A stretch of DNA of 64,000 bases from Stramonita haemastoma (GCA_030674155.1 CM060317.1:82862118-82926117), one strand, 5' to 3'. Counted from the first letter of the stretch, positions 22,501 to 37,500 are shown. Notes: generated from the sequence alone by a model not told the origin. Numbers and translations: made by a program.

Positions 22501-25500
22501 GACCGGATTCGAACCCGGGTCTTCAAATTGCCAGCGCAATGTTCTGACCACTAGGCTATCCGCCCCCCCTTATGGGCCAGGGAGTGATAAAGGGGGGATA
22601 GTAAGAGGATAGTAGAAAAATAGGGGAAAAAGATACATGAGGTAGGAAGTAGGTGAAGTGAAATTAATTACCTCAACTCGCTCAGCAGCCACACTGAATA
22701 CACAGAACGTGACGAATAACACCATTCATTCGATGCGACTCCAGACCGAGCAAATTGGGTTTACCATATATATTCCACAACACTCGACACTACCACATCA
22801 GCATAAAACACCAATGACTAATTGTACTACAAGTACAATAAAGAAAAAACAAAAGATAATCTGTCCTTATTCCAAACCAATTAATGATAGACCAGTCTTA
22901 GTTTAGGGCTAAATGAGAGGAGTGAGGAGGGGATGATGGTGACAGGGAAAAAAATGATGTTCCTGTAAGAAAAAGAACATACAATGTAAAAAAACATCAC
23001 CACAAAACCATCCATCACTGAGCTTGTTTACAACACTAAGCTCAATTACCAAAAGGCACCTTCACCCTATCCAGTTTGCCTTTCTCATGAGAATTAAATA
23101 TTCTCAAAACAATCTAACATCACCTCTAAAATTATTACATAATTTTAGTAGTTAGTATTACACATGTTTCATTTACTTTAGGACAGATGATGGTCCATCC
23201 TATGAAACTGTGCAAGCATCCCAACATGTCTCATTTACTTTAGGACAGATGATGGTCCATCCTATGAAACTGTGCCAACATTAATAAGGACTAATTAAAA
23301 TCAATGTCCCAAATGACATTCCAATGCCATTACACCTGTTTTAGAATTGCTAAAGGATTTATTACAAATAAATCAGAATTCCTAATGACAAAAATCATTA
23401 CAAAATCAAGTAGGCCTTCACACCCATATCTTTGTAGTGTAAAGCCACACTAGAATATCTCCAGCATTTTAATAGCTGAACAATATTCTACCAAAACTTA
23501 AACATAAACAAAAACCATGACTGTGTTAACATTTACATACTTTGTTCAAAACAACCACTAGGTCTCACTGTTAGTTCACAGGCTAAAAGCCTCTCAAATT
23601 AAATTAATGCCCCCCCTTATATTTCAACTGTTTGAGTTTTCTAAATGATATATCACAAATACGTCAGAATTCGTAGTGATAAAATCATTACAAAAATTAA
23701 GTAGTCCTTCACACCCATACATTTGTAGTGTAAAGTCACACTAGAATATTTCCAGCATTTTAATAGCTGAACAATATCCTACTAAAAATTAATCTTAAAA
23801 CAAAGACCATGACGGTGCCAAAATTTACCCCACGCTTCCTTTGTTCAAAGCGATCACTTATGGTTCACTGTTAATTCACAGGTTGAAAGCCTGTGAAATT
23901 AAATCAAACATATAAATTTCATGAACCTTCCAAAACTATTCTGAATTGAGCTGAAATTTGCTTAAACAGATAGTTTGATCATTAACAAAATGGAACCAAA
24001 CCTTAATGGGGAACATCTAGACTCAGCGAGGAGCGAGTCTCTGTCACGCGTCTTTCCCTCACTGGCCCCAGGCAGGAAGTGAGATTTAAAAAACAGAAAT
24101 ATTCCTGATAGGCATGTCTTTTTAAGGGGCCATCACTCGACTCTACAAGGGAGTTACTGAACTTAACGCTTCACGCCAAACACAAAAATACGTTTTTGTG
24201 AGGGGGGTTACAGATAGAAGACGTAATTTTTATGTAACTGCTGTGAAAGTCGAAATGCAGTGGAAATGTTATACCTGGCTGACTGCTAAGGATTATTGTT
24301 AGTGGATTAGAAGATCGAGATCTAACGGATAAGCGTGCTGCAGGCTGCCTTTTTGAGGCGTATCATCAAAACTTGCTTCAGTGAACAAAAGTGTTCTTCT
24401 GCAGCATGCCATGACAGACACACCTGAAAATTTATAGTTCAGGACGCACAAATTCCACTGCTGTCAGTTTCCCCCACTTTCAGCTCCTCTCCGCTGCTAA
24501 TCCATCCCATCCCAGCTGGAGCCAGCTGGTACTAATTTTAGCAAAAACTTGATCACACTTTGACTAGGTAAATGGAAAGGGTGTGCTAAATTTAGCACTC
24601 TGGACTGAGTGATGTTGGATTTGTGTGCTGTTGTACACCAGATCTGTTTTATGATTAAAAATGTTTTTTCTCTGCATCTGTTTCTATTAAAAGGAGATGT
24701 AGATCTAGTTTGCTGACTACATTACTTCCAGTGCCAGTAGAAGCTTTAGGCTAGTTGCACATAACAAGAGATTAAAATCCTTTGTTTTAAAAATGACATG
24801 TTCCCACAGGTGCTACAAAAGTGCATAACATTTTCTAATACCTTGCATAAAAGGTTTTGAGGGAGGTGGGAGGAACTGTCTTATGAAAGGAAAGTGAGAA
24901 TGTTAAAGCCACTACCAACAATGGATATTGGGCGTTAGGATGGGATAGCCTAGTGGTCAGAACATTATGCTTGCAATTTGACAACCTGGGTTCGATTCCC
25001 ATTTGAGGGGATTTTTCCTCTGAAGTAAACGTTAGTGCTGACTCCACTCTCCCCCAAAGTCCTTTAGATGAGACTATAGACCAAGGCCCTGTGTGCGAAC
25101 GCAAGCAGAACATCTTGCACACACGTTAAACCCTGTTCGCTTTTCGTAAGAGTAGGCCATTGTGTGCAGGTGGGAACAGATATTTACAAAACTGCATACA
25201 CACGGGGACTGGATGTGAAAAAGCACACGAGTGCTTATTCCATTATTCTAAGAAAGGGAAGGGTCAGCATCTTCAATGCAGAAGGGTGAAGGGGTTTGTA
25301 GGAGGAGGGAGGGGAAGAGCTGACAACAATGGGAAGCTGTTGTCACTGGCAACAGTCGCTGGCCAGACATTGCGACCTTTTGCTGTCGCCCTCTTCTGGC
25401 GGGTGTTGATTTAGTCTTCAGTACAGGCATATGTCAGTTGACTTGTCCCAGAGCTTAGCCCTCTAAATAATTCAGTAATGTCTCTTAATGATGGTATCTA

Positions 25501-28500
25501 GTTTACACAGTCAACTGTACTTTTTTTCCCAGAAAAATCTTTAGATTTACCGTACACCTCAGTGTTGATTTTTAGCACTTGTAGAGGGTCCTACACGAGA
25601 ATTATCTAAGGCACCACCCTAATTCCCGTTCCGCCTAATTCGGTACCGGAAATTTAGAGTCCTAGACTAATTCCTGGTTTCTTTAGTAACCCTAAAGAAG
25701 AGTAGGGCTCAGCTACTTATGGGCCGGGGAGTGGTAAAGGGGGGATAGAAAAAGGATAGTAGAAAAAATAGGGGAAAAGAATATAGAAGAGGTAGGAAAG
25801 TAGGTGAAGTGAAATTAATTTACCTCAACTCACTCAGCAGCCACACTGAAAACATTACGAATGTGACAAACATCATTCATTCAATGCGACTCCAGACCAA
25901 GCAAATTGGGTTTACAATATATATTCCACAACACTACCACATCAACATAAAACACCAATGACTAATTGTACTGCAAGTACACTTTAAAACAAACAAAAGA
26001 TAATCTGTCCAGTTTCAAATCAAGTAATCATAGGCCAAGTCTTAGTTTAGGACCAAAATGAGAGGATTGAGGAGGGGATGATTGTGTGAGGAGAAGGTGA
26101 CGGGGGAAAAAAACGATGTTCCTTAATCAGGAACAGCCAGACTCAGAGTCCAGTCACGCTCCTTTCCCTCACTAGGCCCAGGCAGGAAGTGAGATTTAAA
26201 AAACAGAAATATCCCGATAGGCATGTCTTTTTAAGGGGCCATCACTCAACTCTACAAGGGAGTTACTGAACCTAACGCTTAGTAACACACCAAACAAAAA
26301 TACGTTTTTGTGAGGGGGGTTACACACTGTTGGTTGTTAAAATGGCACTTCTATAATGCTAAATGTTTTGTGTGAATATATATGCTATAAAGACTCGATG
26401 ATTTGAATGTTAGCAGATACGGATTTGTGACCTTTGAAAACCAGGAGGATGCAGACAGGATCATCAAAAAGGAGGTACGTGAACATGTTAAGAAAAATGT
26501 ATTTGACTAGTTTGTATGCATTTTCTAAACCAGTTGGCCCATTGCACTTGCAGACTTGTGAAGGTCAAAAAGAACACCCCAGAGTTGCAAATCAGAAAGA
26601 TCATGGAGGTCCCTCCTGATGGGCCTGGTAAATTTTTTTTGATTCCCGACTGTATACCTGAAGTTGTAAAATGTTGGGGGGGGGGGGGGGTCTTGGTTGA
26701 CCTCCAAGCTTTTAGTGGAGGAACCTCTCCCAAAACATGCTCTTAATGTGTGCCAAAGTATCAGATACATTATACCTTTCACAAGACTGATGGTCTGTAA
26801 TCTGCAACAGCATTTTGCATTGCTGTTGGTGAGGAAATTTGAATCGACTTGGGGGGGGGGGGTCTTTAAAAATAAAATGTTTCTAGCAGCCTTTAATGTG
26901 ACTTAAGGGTTTTCACAAATTTAACTTGTATTTTTGTTAATCAAAATTAAAAGTTTTTAGTGCAGATACGTAGGGGGGGGGGGGGGGGTTAGGGTTAGGC
27001 ATAGAGCTCGTCTAGAAGGGGGTGGGGGGAGAATACACGCTTGGTTCATTGGTTCAAAATTAGTGTAATGGGCTTAGACTGCAGTACTCTTTGTTGAACC
27101 AATCTACATTAAGCAAAGTATTTTGGCCTAATCAGAATACAAGAACCTTTTATTTCTAGTAGTTTGCTTTGTTTCTTTTCTAGTAAAGTTGTGTAATGCT
27201 ACATATGTCCTTGTGGTGCAGAGTTCAAAAAAATTTTGTTCTGGTTGTAAAAAAAAAAAAAAAAAAAGCCAAAAAAAAAAAAAAATCTTGATTGGTTTTC
27301 ATAGTCGTGGGTTAATAATTTGCCACTGTCAATTTAGTATATGCTTGTGCTAGGGTGCACTTTTTAGTTTCACTGATTGTAGTACTGGGTCTGGTAATGC
27401 TCTCCGTTTTCAGCTTGAGTTTGGCTTTTTTTCACCTTGCATCAAATTGGTATTTTTATACAGCCTCAACAAAACTAGCAAGATAAATGCAAAATTGTGC
27501 TGTTGATGCTGACAGGGAAAAATATTTGAAGGTGACAGTAAAATGAGATGGATGGATTTCATCTTTTAAAAAATATTTGGGTGTGCTTTGTACACTTTTT
27601 ATAACAAGTGTGTCTATTGCAACTTTGAAAAATAGTGACTGAAAATCTACTCTTTATTGTGCAATAAGCAAAGCTCACACTGTGGCCCTTCAGCAAATTT
27701 AAACCCTTGTTGATCAAAATTTCATTTCAATTTGCACAATCCAGCAGTTTCATGCCAAGACTTGCCCAGCAAGTCTTGTACAGTGTTCTGTCGGATGTTC
27801 TGTGCTTTTGCCTTATTTACCTTATATCTGTGTTCAGCTAAGAAGAAACTACTTCAAGGCAGCTTACTGTGCCAGACCAAGGAGGGAGCAGAACAGTCGT
27901 AAACCTAAAGTTGCAGATAATGATGGACTGAAAATGGGAAGAAAACAGCTTAACTTTGAAAAGTATCCATATACATACTCTGTCATGGACTTGAATTGAG
28001 AGAGTGACCAATAGAGATGTGCAATCTCAGGTAAGATCACGGTTGGTTGACAAGAACTTTAGGCAGTAAGTAAATTTGCTCGAGATTCCCATTATTTCTG
28101 AGGAGGGATTTAAAAAAACAAACTAAAAAAACACTGGTAATTTCAAGACACAAGACGGACGTCGGCAACCATGGCAGAGAGCAAACCAGTATGGAAAGAA
28201 TAAAACATCCCGGGGACAAACTAAAACAAGAAGTCATTCGGATGAGACTAGAAACCAAGGCCCCGTGTGCGAACACGCGCAGAACATCTTGCACACATGT
28301 TAAAACCCTGTTCCGCCTTTCAGAGGAGCAGGCGGCCATCGTGTGCTGGTAGGAGCGGATGACAAAATTATTTTTAAAAAAAACCAGCATGCACACAGGT
28401 GTCATGTTTAGACACCATCCTTGAGGGAAAAAATGAGAAGGCGCTGCACTTGTGGCGATGTGCTCTCCCTGGGGAGAGCAGCCCAAAATTCACACAGAGA

Positions 28501-31500
28501 AATCTGCTGTGACATAAAGTGGTATAGAAATAAATCAAATCTGTGCTATTACTATGTTCTTGAATGCATGCAAGATCTGCAGATAAGAAATTCAACTAAA
28601 GCAGGGGAAATTCATTAATATAGGATAATTCTCGAGATCTGCATCCTAGACCTTGCCACAAATGAAGTGCACATGAACAAGATGTGGTCACTATTCACAT
28701 CTTGTAGTACAAAAGAAAAAGCTGAAGTGCTATTGGTAATATTGTTACAAGATTTGGTAGCCTTACCATATGGACTCACCAGAAAAGTGCAGCACCCCAG
28801 GCCTAAATCGGTTAAGGTACAGGTGTAGTGCAATGCAGCAACTTCTTGCCTATGTGACCTTGTCTACTGGCCGCATTAAATGCTCATATTTAGAAAGAGG
28901 CAATGGAGCTTTTTTAAAAAAATTAATTTCAGATGCAGATCATGAGTTCGTAAAACAGAAATATTAAGCTACTTTTTTCATTCAAGAAATTATGAGTTTG
29001 GTGCTACTTTACTTTTATCTTTGACAGGCTGACAACCTTATCTTCAAAGACCGAAAATTGAACATTGGCCCTGCTGTGAGAAAACAGGTGAGTAGTTTGC
29101 ATATGTCAAGTGCATTACTGGTTCTGTTTTTTTATGTACTGATTAATATAGTTATAATGTTTCACTTTTGAGTGTTTGGGGGGGGGGGGGGGGGGGTTAG
29201 TAACACACACTCTGCCACATGCATTCCCAATTTCAACACAAGCAAACCAGTAGTATTTTTATTATTTATTTTTATTGGGTCACCCACTTTTCAAGTCAGT
29301 AAATTCAAAATTGCTTGGGCATGGGTTGCTGATCTCCCCCATTTACTTAGTATGAATAGGGTTAATAGTACTGTTCTCTAACAACCCCCCCCCCTCCTCT
29401 CTCTCTCTCTCTCAGATGCAAAATCAGCAGGTGTGCACAATTTCAGTATTATCACCACTCCCATCCCCACCCCCCAAAAAAACCAACCCTAACCACCATA
29501 TAAAATTCAACGCATCTCTGTAGAGCCAAGCAACAACATGAGGACAGGGACAGGCAAGTCATTGGTGTGAGCGTCTTTAAAGCGCCGTTTCCTGTAACTT
29601 CATACATCAAGATAGAGTGGAGACAGAAGCAAAATCTACATGTAAAAATACCCAGAGAACTCTGTGTGTCAATGCATCAAGTATGTCGGCCAAACCAGAT
29701 TCACTTGATCTACCATGTGAACCAGCAACAGATAGCAAGATCAATGTCCTCTATGGTGTCCAAAGTGACAAGGAAGAGAGTTGAATGTACAGTTGGTTTT
29801 GGTACTGTAAAAGATTGTCCACTCTGACAAATAAGCGTCTACAAGATTGATCGCAAGACAATGAGAAATACCATTTCGAAAGGATGTAAAACAAAATTTA
29901 GGCAATCAAAATATTCTGGAGTATCATTGACATTGCCCTGGAAAAAACTATCGTAATCTATGTACTGGCAAAAAATCGGAATGGATAATACTGGTACACC
30001 AAACAAGAAGATAAAAAAAACTTGGCAGAAGTAATCGGATTTGCCAGACTTTGCAAAGGGAAGCATCATTCAAACGCAGACATTGGCATGTGCTGAATGG
30101 GAATAACAACTTTTTTGGGTCCTGATCCGGTTTTTTATTGGCTAACATCACTGGCTGCAGGCTGGACAAGGGAAAGACAATTCAGACATGGACTAAAATG
30201 AACATCTAGACGTAGATACTAGAATTGTCATGGTTTCCATGTCATAATTGCATTGTGCTTGATATCATTCCATACTGCACCACGGTACTGAATAGCTTTA
30301 TTGCTAAATAGCAATAAATTGTTTTTTTGTCTCCTTTTCCTTCCCTATTTTGACTTCTGTTTCGTCCGTTTTTCTTTGGTTTAATTTCATTCCTTTGTTG
30401 ATGTTGTGTCAACCTAATGGCCGATTTCCATTTTGGATTAGGTGGAATTCTGTATTAGAAATTTTTGTTGTTTTTTTAAGGTGAGAAATGGTAGTGCATC
30501 AAGTCAAATTTTCTTTTCAAAATCATTACAATTTGTTACTTTGAAGGAAATTATCCATAGATTAAGAAGAAAGCTTTTCTAGGTCAGTTTTACCCACCAT
30601 TGCCATGGAAACCATCCAATTGGAATATGGCCGCTAAACAAAACGCAGGTCCAAAATTTTGTTTTTTTGTTTTATTATGTATTTATATTACCTTTGTTTG
30701 CAAGAAAGCTTTTTACAGTACGGGCCCAATTTCTTTTTTTAATGAATAAAATCCTAAAAGGGATTTTTTTAAAAAAAACTGTATAATTTACAAATAACAG
30801 CATGCATGCAACAACATCGAACAAAACCCCTTCTTTACAAAGATAAAATCACCTAAAAGCAGCATGCCAAAGGGGAACGAGTCTTCTACTCCACATAAAT
30901 GAGCAAACCTCACATGAATGTGGGTTTGTGCTGTGAAATGCTGAATTTGAGAAAACAAGGAAGAAGGATGAGAATATTTCGTGACTGAACACAACCATTT
31001 TGGGGTCAATTTCAAATGCAGCATTTTTATGTTGACTGTCATGGATACGTGGGGATGACATTTTTCTTCTCATACTCCCTACACCCCTCACACCTAAGCA
31101 AGACGCAAAACCAGCAGTCTGTCCCTCTTTGATCTGCACACTTAGGCTTGTTTCTCTACACTCGAGGCAACACAGATCACACAGAAGCTGATCAAGTTGA
31201 AACGTGCTCCAGAGCTGTTGTTTTTCTCCCTCTCCAACTCATTCTGCTGCTTTCATTGTCTGTATTTTTCTCCTCGATGCACTTTGAGTAGGACTAGGGT
31301 CCACATTCGTTGTTGAGTGAGGCGAATGAGATTGACGCAACTGTCTTCTGCTATTTAACTGCACGCATCTTCTCAAGTTTATCACTTAGTCTCTTTCATG
31401 TGTGCGGCAGATTTTGGTCCAGGCATGATTTTCAGTGGTTGCACCAAATCACAAACGCAAAACTGTTGGAAAAAACCGGTAAAACTTTTTTTTTAAAGTA

Positions 31501-34500
31501 GTGAAAATTGCACCTGACACACGTTGAATCAAAAGGAATAACAATGGAAGCACGCGTTGATCAGGCACCAACTCCGTGATTGCTGAGTGTTCTGATTATT
31601 TGGAATATCGGTAGCCCATTATAACTACACTTCAGGCATTGATAAAACGGTCTTTAAAGGTGCAAAAAAAAAAAAAAAAAATTGAACGTTTTAATGAAAA
31701 TACCACTGCCATACCTTAAAGAAATGTTAATTCAACACCTTAAATCCTTATGAAAATGACATAATGGGACAAACACTTCGAAAATCCTTGAAAGCCAGAT
31801 CTCATTTTTTGACAGTATTCTAGTTGAGAATGATGACAAAAGGTATATTTTTGTGTGGATGAACATTTTTCCTTCATCTATCCCGTGGACCGTGGGGGCA
31901 CAACTAAAGATTCTGCAACCAGCCTTCTCCACTCCCCACAGTCCTCAACCCTCCATAGCAGGTCATTCCACCCAAGGCCTGTCCACTCGCTGATGTTGTC
32001 TTCCCATGGTGTCCTCTGTCTGCCTCTTTTGTCTCCCTCCCCTTACTGTTCCCTTTAAGACTGTCTTGGCCTGTACAGATGATCGTGTGATGTGCTTGTA
32101 CCACTTTAGCTTGCATTTTTTCACTGTAGCTAGAAGCTCTTCATATGGACCGATGGTATTCTTTATTCAAGCTTTCATGGAAGAATATAAAGGTTCAAAT
32201 GCTTGTGAGTGTGTGGACAATATAACCAAGGATCCCAAGTTTTCTGGGAGGTAAATGTTATTTTGATGCATGCATGTCAAGTCTGCAAAAGCCATCTATT
32301 GGTTTGCCAAGATACTTGGAGTTGAAAATGACAAACCAAAGCAAAAAATATGCATTAAATCATGTGTAACAGACAAAAGCAGAGCTCAGAGGCTGTATTA
32401 ACAAAACGGCTAATTTTTTTGCTGTTTTTGTGTTCGAACACTTTTGGGGGGGGGGGGGGGGGGGGGGGTCATAGTTTGAAGTAAAAACCAAGAGCAGATT
32501 TGATATAAATCATTTTGTTTGGAATTGAACAGATTGTCGGAATCTGTGTTTATGAGCAGTAGATTATATTCTTGAGCTTGCCATAGGTCTGTGAGGAGGT
32601 GTACAGGTCTGTATATTAAAATGTTGCAGTTTTATAGGTTTTCATGCTTGTCTAATTCATTTTTCCTTTTTTGTTTGTTTTAGGTCTTACCAAGACCATA
32701 TGGTGAGTATTGTAAATATCTTGAGGTCTGAGGATTAATTTTTGCATCATTGTAAACAGTGGTTTGAACAACTGCCACAAGATCGGTACAAAAGCCTATT
32801 TTTATACTGGGTATGGGGAAAGTGCTTCCAGAAATTTGGGGAGGGGGGATTTTTTGGGTTTTGGGGGGAAAGGTGGTTCCATTTCAAATGTTTTCCGGAA
32901 GCTAACAAAGTTTACATTGCAAGCATTAAAGCATGCTACATGAAATTTTGAGGGGATGGAAGGCTTGAATTATGGATGAGCTCGAGACCTATTAAATTGA
33001 AAAGACTTAATTTATGATAAAAATGAGACAAATTAGTCAAAACAGTTTAAATCTTATAATTTTCCACCTTGGTTTGGTCTAATCTTTTTTATGTAATGCT
33101 GAACTTCAGCAATGCAATGCCCCTAGAAATTTTCTCCTGCTAAAATCAAATTCAGTAGGATAAAAGGAAATGTTGCCTCTATTGTGCCTACTGTCGTAAA
33201 GAAGCATGTGTACAAAGGAACATTTTTTTCCCCATTTTAAGCAATTTCACCTGCTTTCTTAGACATTCCTTACATTTGACACTTCCTTGTAATAGATCTG
33301 GTTTTGATCACCAAGCTGATTTTTACTATCAATGTATATATGCATATGTATTTTTGGATACCGTTTCACATGAGAATTTGCATTGCGCTTTAAACACAAA
33401 CTTTTAATCCCACATGGGTAAAAATTATTGAAAGCATTATTTCCTAAGGAAAAAGTGAAGTTTAGGTCCTTGATTATTTCTACTATTGCCCTGTTGAAGA
33501 AAATCGGGTACCATGACATTGAATACCTGTGTATTTAAGAATTGTCCAGATCTTGATTTTGTTATTGTAACCAATAGACATGGGATGGAATGGCCATGGT
33601 AACCAATAGTCTTGCGTAATGAAAAGGGTCAGGCCTCCTTTTCAAACATTATAATCTGTAACTTCTTATAGTTTCAGACGCATATTTTAGTGGCATTTCA
33701 TAGAATTGTGTGCTAGTGTAGTTTTTCTCTCCTTCATGTACAATTTCAAACCATGAAAGATTTGGGGGAGGGGGGTTTTAAAGTTGACTTTTCTATGTAT
33801 GCAGTTTGTAACTCGTAATAAAACTGGACTCACAGTTTTTAATGATTTAAATTAAAAACAACAAACCCAACTCATTCATTCATCTTCCACTGCATTTCAA
33901 ATTCTGAGTTAGATCCAAAGGTAGCTGTTTACTTTATTGATTTGTTTTATTTAATGTAATTTGCTCCTTTTATATCAAGGATAATGGAATAAGCACTTGC
34001 ATGCTTTTTTAATATCCTGTCCCCGTATGTATGCAGTTTTGTAAATCTTGTCATCTGTTCCCACCGACTCGCAATGGCCTACTCTTAAGAAAGGTGGAAC
34101 AGATAGGGGAGAGTGGCGTTATCACTGATGAACTCCGGGGGAGGAATCCCCTTGAACTGGAATCAAACCCAGGTTGTCAAACTGTGAACACATTGTTCTG
34201 ACTACTTGGCTATCCTGTCCCCCTAAAGAGTAGTAAAGAGGGTAGTGATGTAATCTGCATAATTTATCACAAATTAACTTAGAGCCAACTGTAATACCCC
34301 AAACAAAACAATATGTAAAAGTCGAGAAAAATCTGTTGGCATACATGTGTCCCTATGCTTACAAACTTGTTCATTTGTAGGCACTCGACAGATAACTGTA
34401 CCTATTGCAGATTTAATTGCATCATGTGGAACTAGATGCTGTGCATTTTTATATGCACTTGAATCATGTTTCGAGGTTTTTCAAGAGCCCCAAAATAATT

Positions 34501-37500
34501 TTAACAGTTTAAAATGTTCCTTTACAAATTGGAAGAATTTTCAGAATTAGTGCAAAAACTAAAGACACGAGTTTAATATTTAAAAGCTCACATTCTTTCA
34601 GTAAGTCATAGGCTAGAAGCCTGTCTATGAATGATAGGGTCTCAGAATAGAATGGATAAATCACAACTCCTATTCCAACATATTTCGTCATATAACCACT
34701 AATGGGATAGGTTCTAAATAATGATTCAATTTGATCAGATTCCCAGATCTTGTGCAGTGTATAGTTGACATATAGTCTTTTTTTTCAGTAAGCGATAGAC
34801 CCATTCGTTCCTATAAAGCAATTTTCTTTAGATTTGTTGTCAGTTGAAAAGAAATAAAGGATACAATGTAAACTATAAATTTAAATTTGTGGAAAGTAAT
34901 ATGACACATTAAAAAATGTCATACAGATCTGTATGTAATCCAAGCAAACATTATAGAACTCTTAGTCAGGCTTGTGTATTTTATAAACTAAAAAAAATGT
35001 TTCAATGGAAGTATAGCTTCTAAAATGGGACTATAACCTTAGCAATGTGGAAAAATTTTACTTGAAAATGGGTATATTTTTAACAATACAATAACTACAA
35101 CCATGAATATGCAGTAGAGTTTTATGGGCTATCATTTCCCCAATGGCAAGGTGGCATTGTACAACATCCAGGAGTTGTTTGTTTTTAATCAAGGGGAGTA
35201 AGTAATTTGTCATATTTATCATGATTTTAACCTAGGGTTGAATTTGCCAGTGTAAACTATTTTTTTTGTTCTTGAAAGTTTTTTTTTTTTTTGGTTTTGT
35301 TTTATTTCTAAGGCGATTTAGTTTATCTATCTTAATTCATGGTGATTCATACAAAATGTCCAATGTCATAAAGGTTATAATTTTGACAAGGAAAAACAAA
35401 TTGGACTAAAATGTGTTCTGTTAAAAAGCATTGCTGTCTGCCATGAGCACACCTGTGTCGAATTGCATAAAAATACTGCTGGGTTCTGTTCATTGCACCA
35501 TTTAGTTCCTGTTGCGATCATGTATGATATTTGAAGATATTTTAAAATGATCTTGCATTAGTCCAGCTTGGGTATTTAGTGATTTACAGCTTGTGGGTCA
35601 TTTCAACAAAATCCAATCTAACTGGAGCAAAGTTTTCAGTTTAACGAAATTGCCTGATGACTTTATACTAGAGTGAAAGATAAACAAAGTCATTGTCTTT
35701 GGTTTGCACTTGGAAATTGGTCTAAAACATGTAGCACACCATTCTTTGCTGACAATTGGTTAGACGCATAATTAAGCTTTTGAAAGAGAGCTGTAAACTA
35801 AAAGTGCTGTTAAAAGTTTTTTTTTGGTTTTACTTGAAACATGAAAGCAAATTCTATTTTAATCATACAAATTGATTTAAAAACTTCAATTTTATATCTG
35901 AAAGTAATCAATCTTTCCACTTAAAACCCACACTTCATCAGTATTAATTGAAAATGGGGAAGGTTTTGTGAGTAGTTGAACTAGGTACCGACAGCCCTTT
36001 GAGCCTGCAGGGAAGTAGCTCTAAGTGGGGAAAATGCATGTTTTTGACAGGCCAGATCTTGGGGACTATATCGAGAATGGGCATAAAAATTATGAAAAAA
36101 TAAACATTGATGTTTACTTATGTGCTCTTGAGTGGTTTGTGTGTGCATGCCATGGTGTTAAAACAAAACAATTTCAAAGACGCCCACTCTTGCACAAAAA
36201 TCGAAACGCTTTCTCGGCTTGATGTACCGGCATCAGCCAAGCAAGCGAATCGGTATGTATAGAAAATTGCTACATATGATGTGCTCATTGCTCTGCATCA
36301 ACTTCAAAATACAGCAAAACGGAAGAGCTTGTTTCCAGCTTTAATTCGGTATAACTTTTAAGTAGATACGGAAAGCGTAAATTGATTAAAAATTGGAAGT
36401 TTAAAGATGCTTCGTGCGAGTCGGGTCAGAAGCTTTCTCTGCTACTGGTAACCATGTAAACAGGTCAGAGGCTACCTCTGCTACTGGTAACCATGTAACC
36501 CAGTACTACCTGCCACATGTGGGGAGTAAACCCAACCCAAAAATCTGACTTGGAGAGGGATGGGCTCCGCCAGGTTTGATTTGCCCAAGATACAGCTTTC
36601 AGAATCTTCATAACAGATTGGCTGTCACCCAGGTTACCAAGGACCGTACCTTCTGTTGCACATCAGGACAGGTAGAAAGTATGCTACTGGTGTATAATGC
36701 AGCAAAATCTGTGCCAGAAACTACATCACCATTGGCACTTGGAATGTATGAACACCAAGAGCCACAGGCAAAGTGGAATAACTATCACATGAGATGGCCA
36801 GATACCAATGGCACATCCTTGGGCTCTGTGAAGTAATGTGGAAAAACAAGGAACGACAACCCAGGAAGACCACAAAATATACTTCATTGGAAAACGGGAT
36901 AAGCATGAACAGGGCATGGAGTTCATTTACAAGGACATTGTGAACATGTCATAAGCTGTCAGCCAGTGTCCAGCAGACTTGTTACCATCCACTTGAGAGC
37001 AACCCCGTTCAACATCACAGTAATACAGGCATATGCCCATACATCAGACAGCATGGAAGAAGAAATAGAATTCTACAACCAACTACAAAAGGAGTTCTAA
37101 ATCAAATTTTAAAGAAAAGCATTCTTGTTGTACAAGGTGACTGGAATGCCAATATCTAGCATCTAGCGTATATGCCTACAAAGACTGGGAGGGCATTTGT
37201 GGACCACACTGCAACAAATGAAAGAGGCTTGATACTCCTAGAGTTTGCCAATAACAACAATCTCCAGCTAGTGAATACACTCAGCCCACATAAAAAAATC
37301 CAGAAGATGGACATGGTAATAGCCCAAATGGTGAATATCACAACCAAATAGATCACATCATGGTTAAGAGACAATTTAGGTCTAGTGTAAACACTGCACT
37401 GACACAGCTTTCCAGGAGTGGATGTAGGGAGTGACCATGATCTTGTAATGATGATGATCTCTCAAAAAAATTCACAAGCAGATCATCGGGATCAAGAAGC

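Noticed and set aside
22500..22568. tRNA gene on the minus strand
   Set aside because: The A and B boxes are good, but the sequence continues into a SINE body, recurs many times and does not fold as a full cloverleaf by eye.
27802..27999. 65-codon frame in intron 3, basic and Tyr-rich
   Set aside because: No homology recognised and no paired exon. A frame of this length is expected by chance.
29567..29827. 86-codon frame in intron 4
   Set aside because: Looked at as a possible nested gene, but no family motif, no upstream promoter signal and no continuation was found.
36576..36836. Separate gene upstream of the RTE reverse transcriptase
   Set aside because: The neighbouring frame gives TIGTWNV and WHILGLCEV, showing that this is the decayed endonuclease of the same RTE element.
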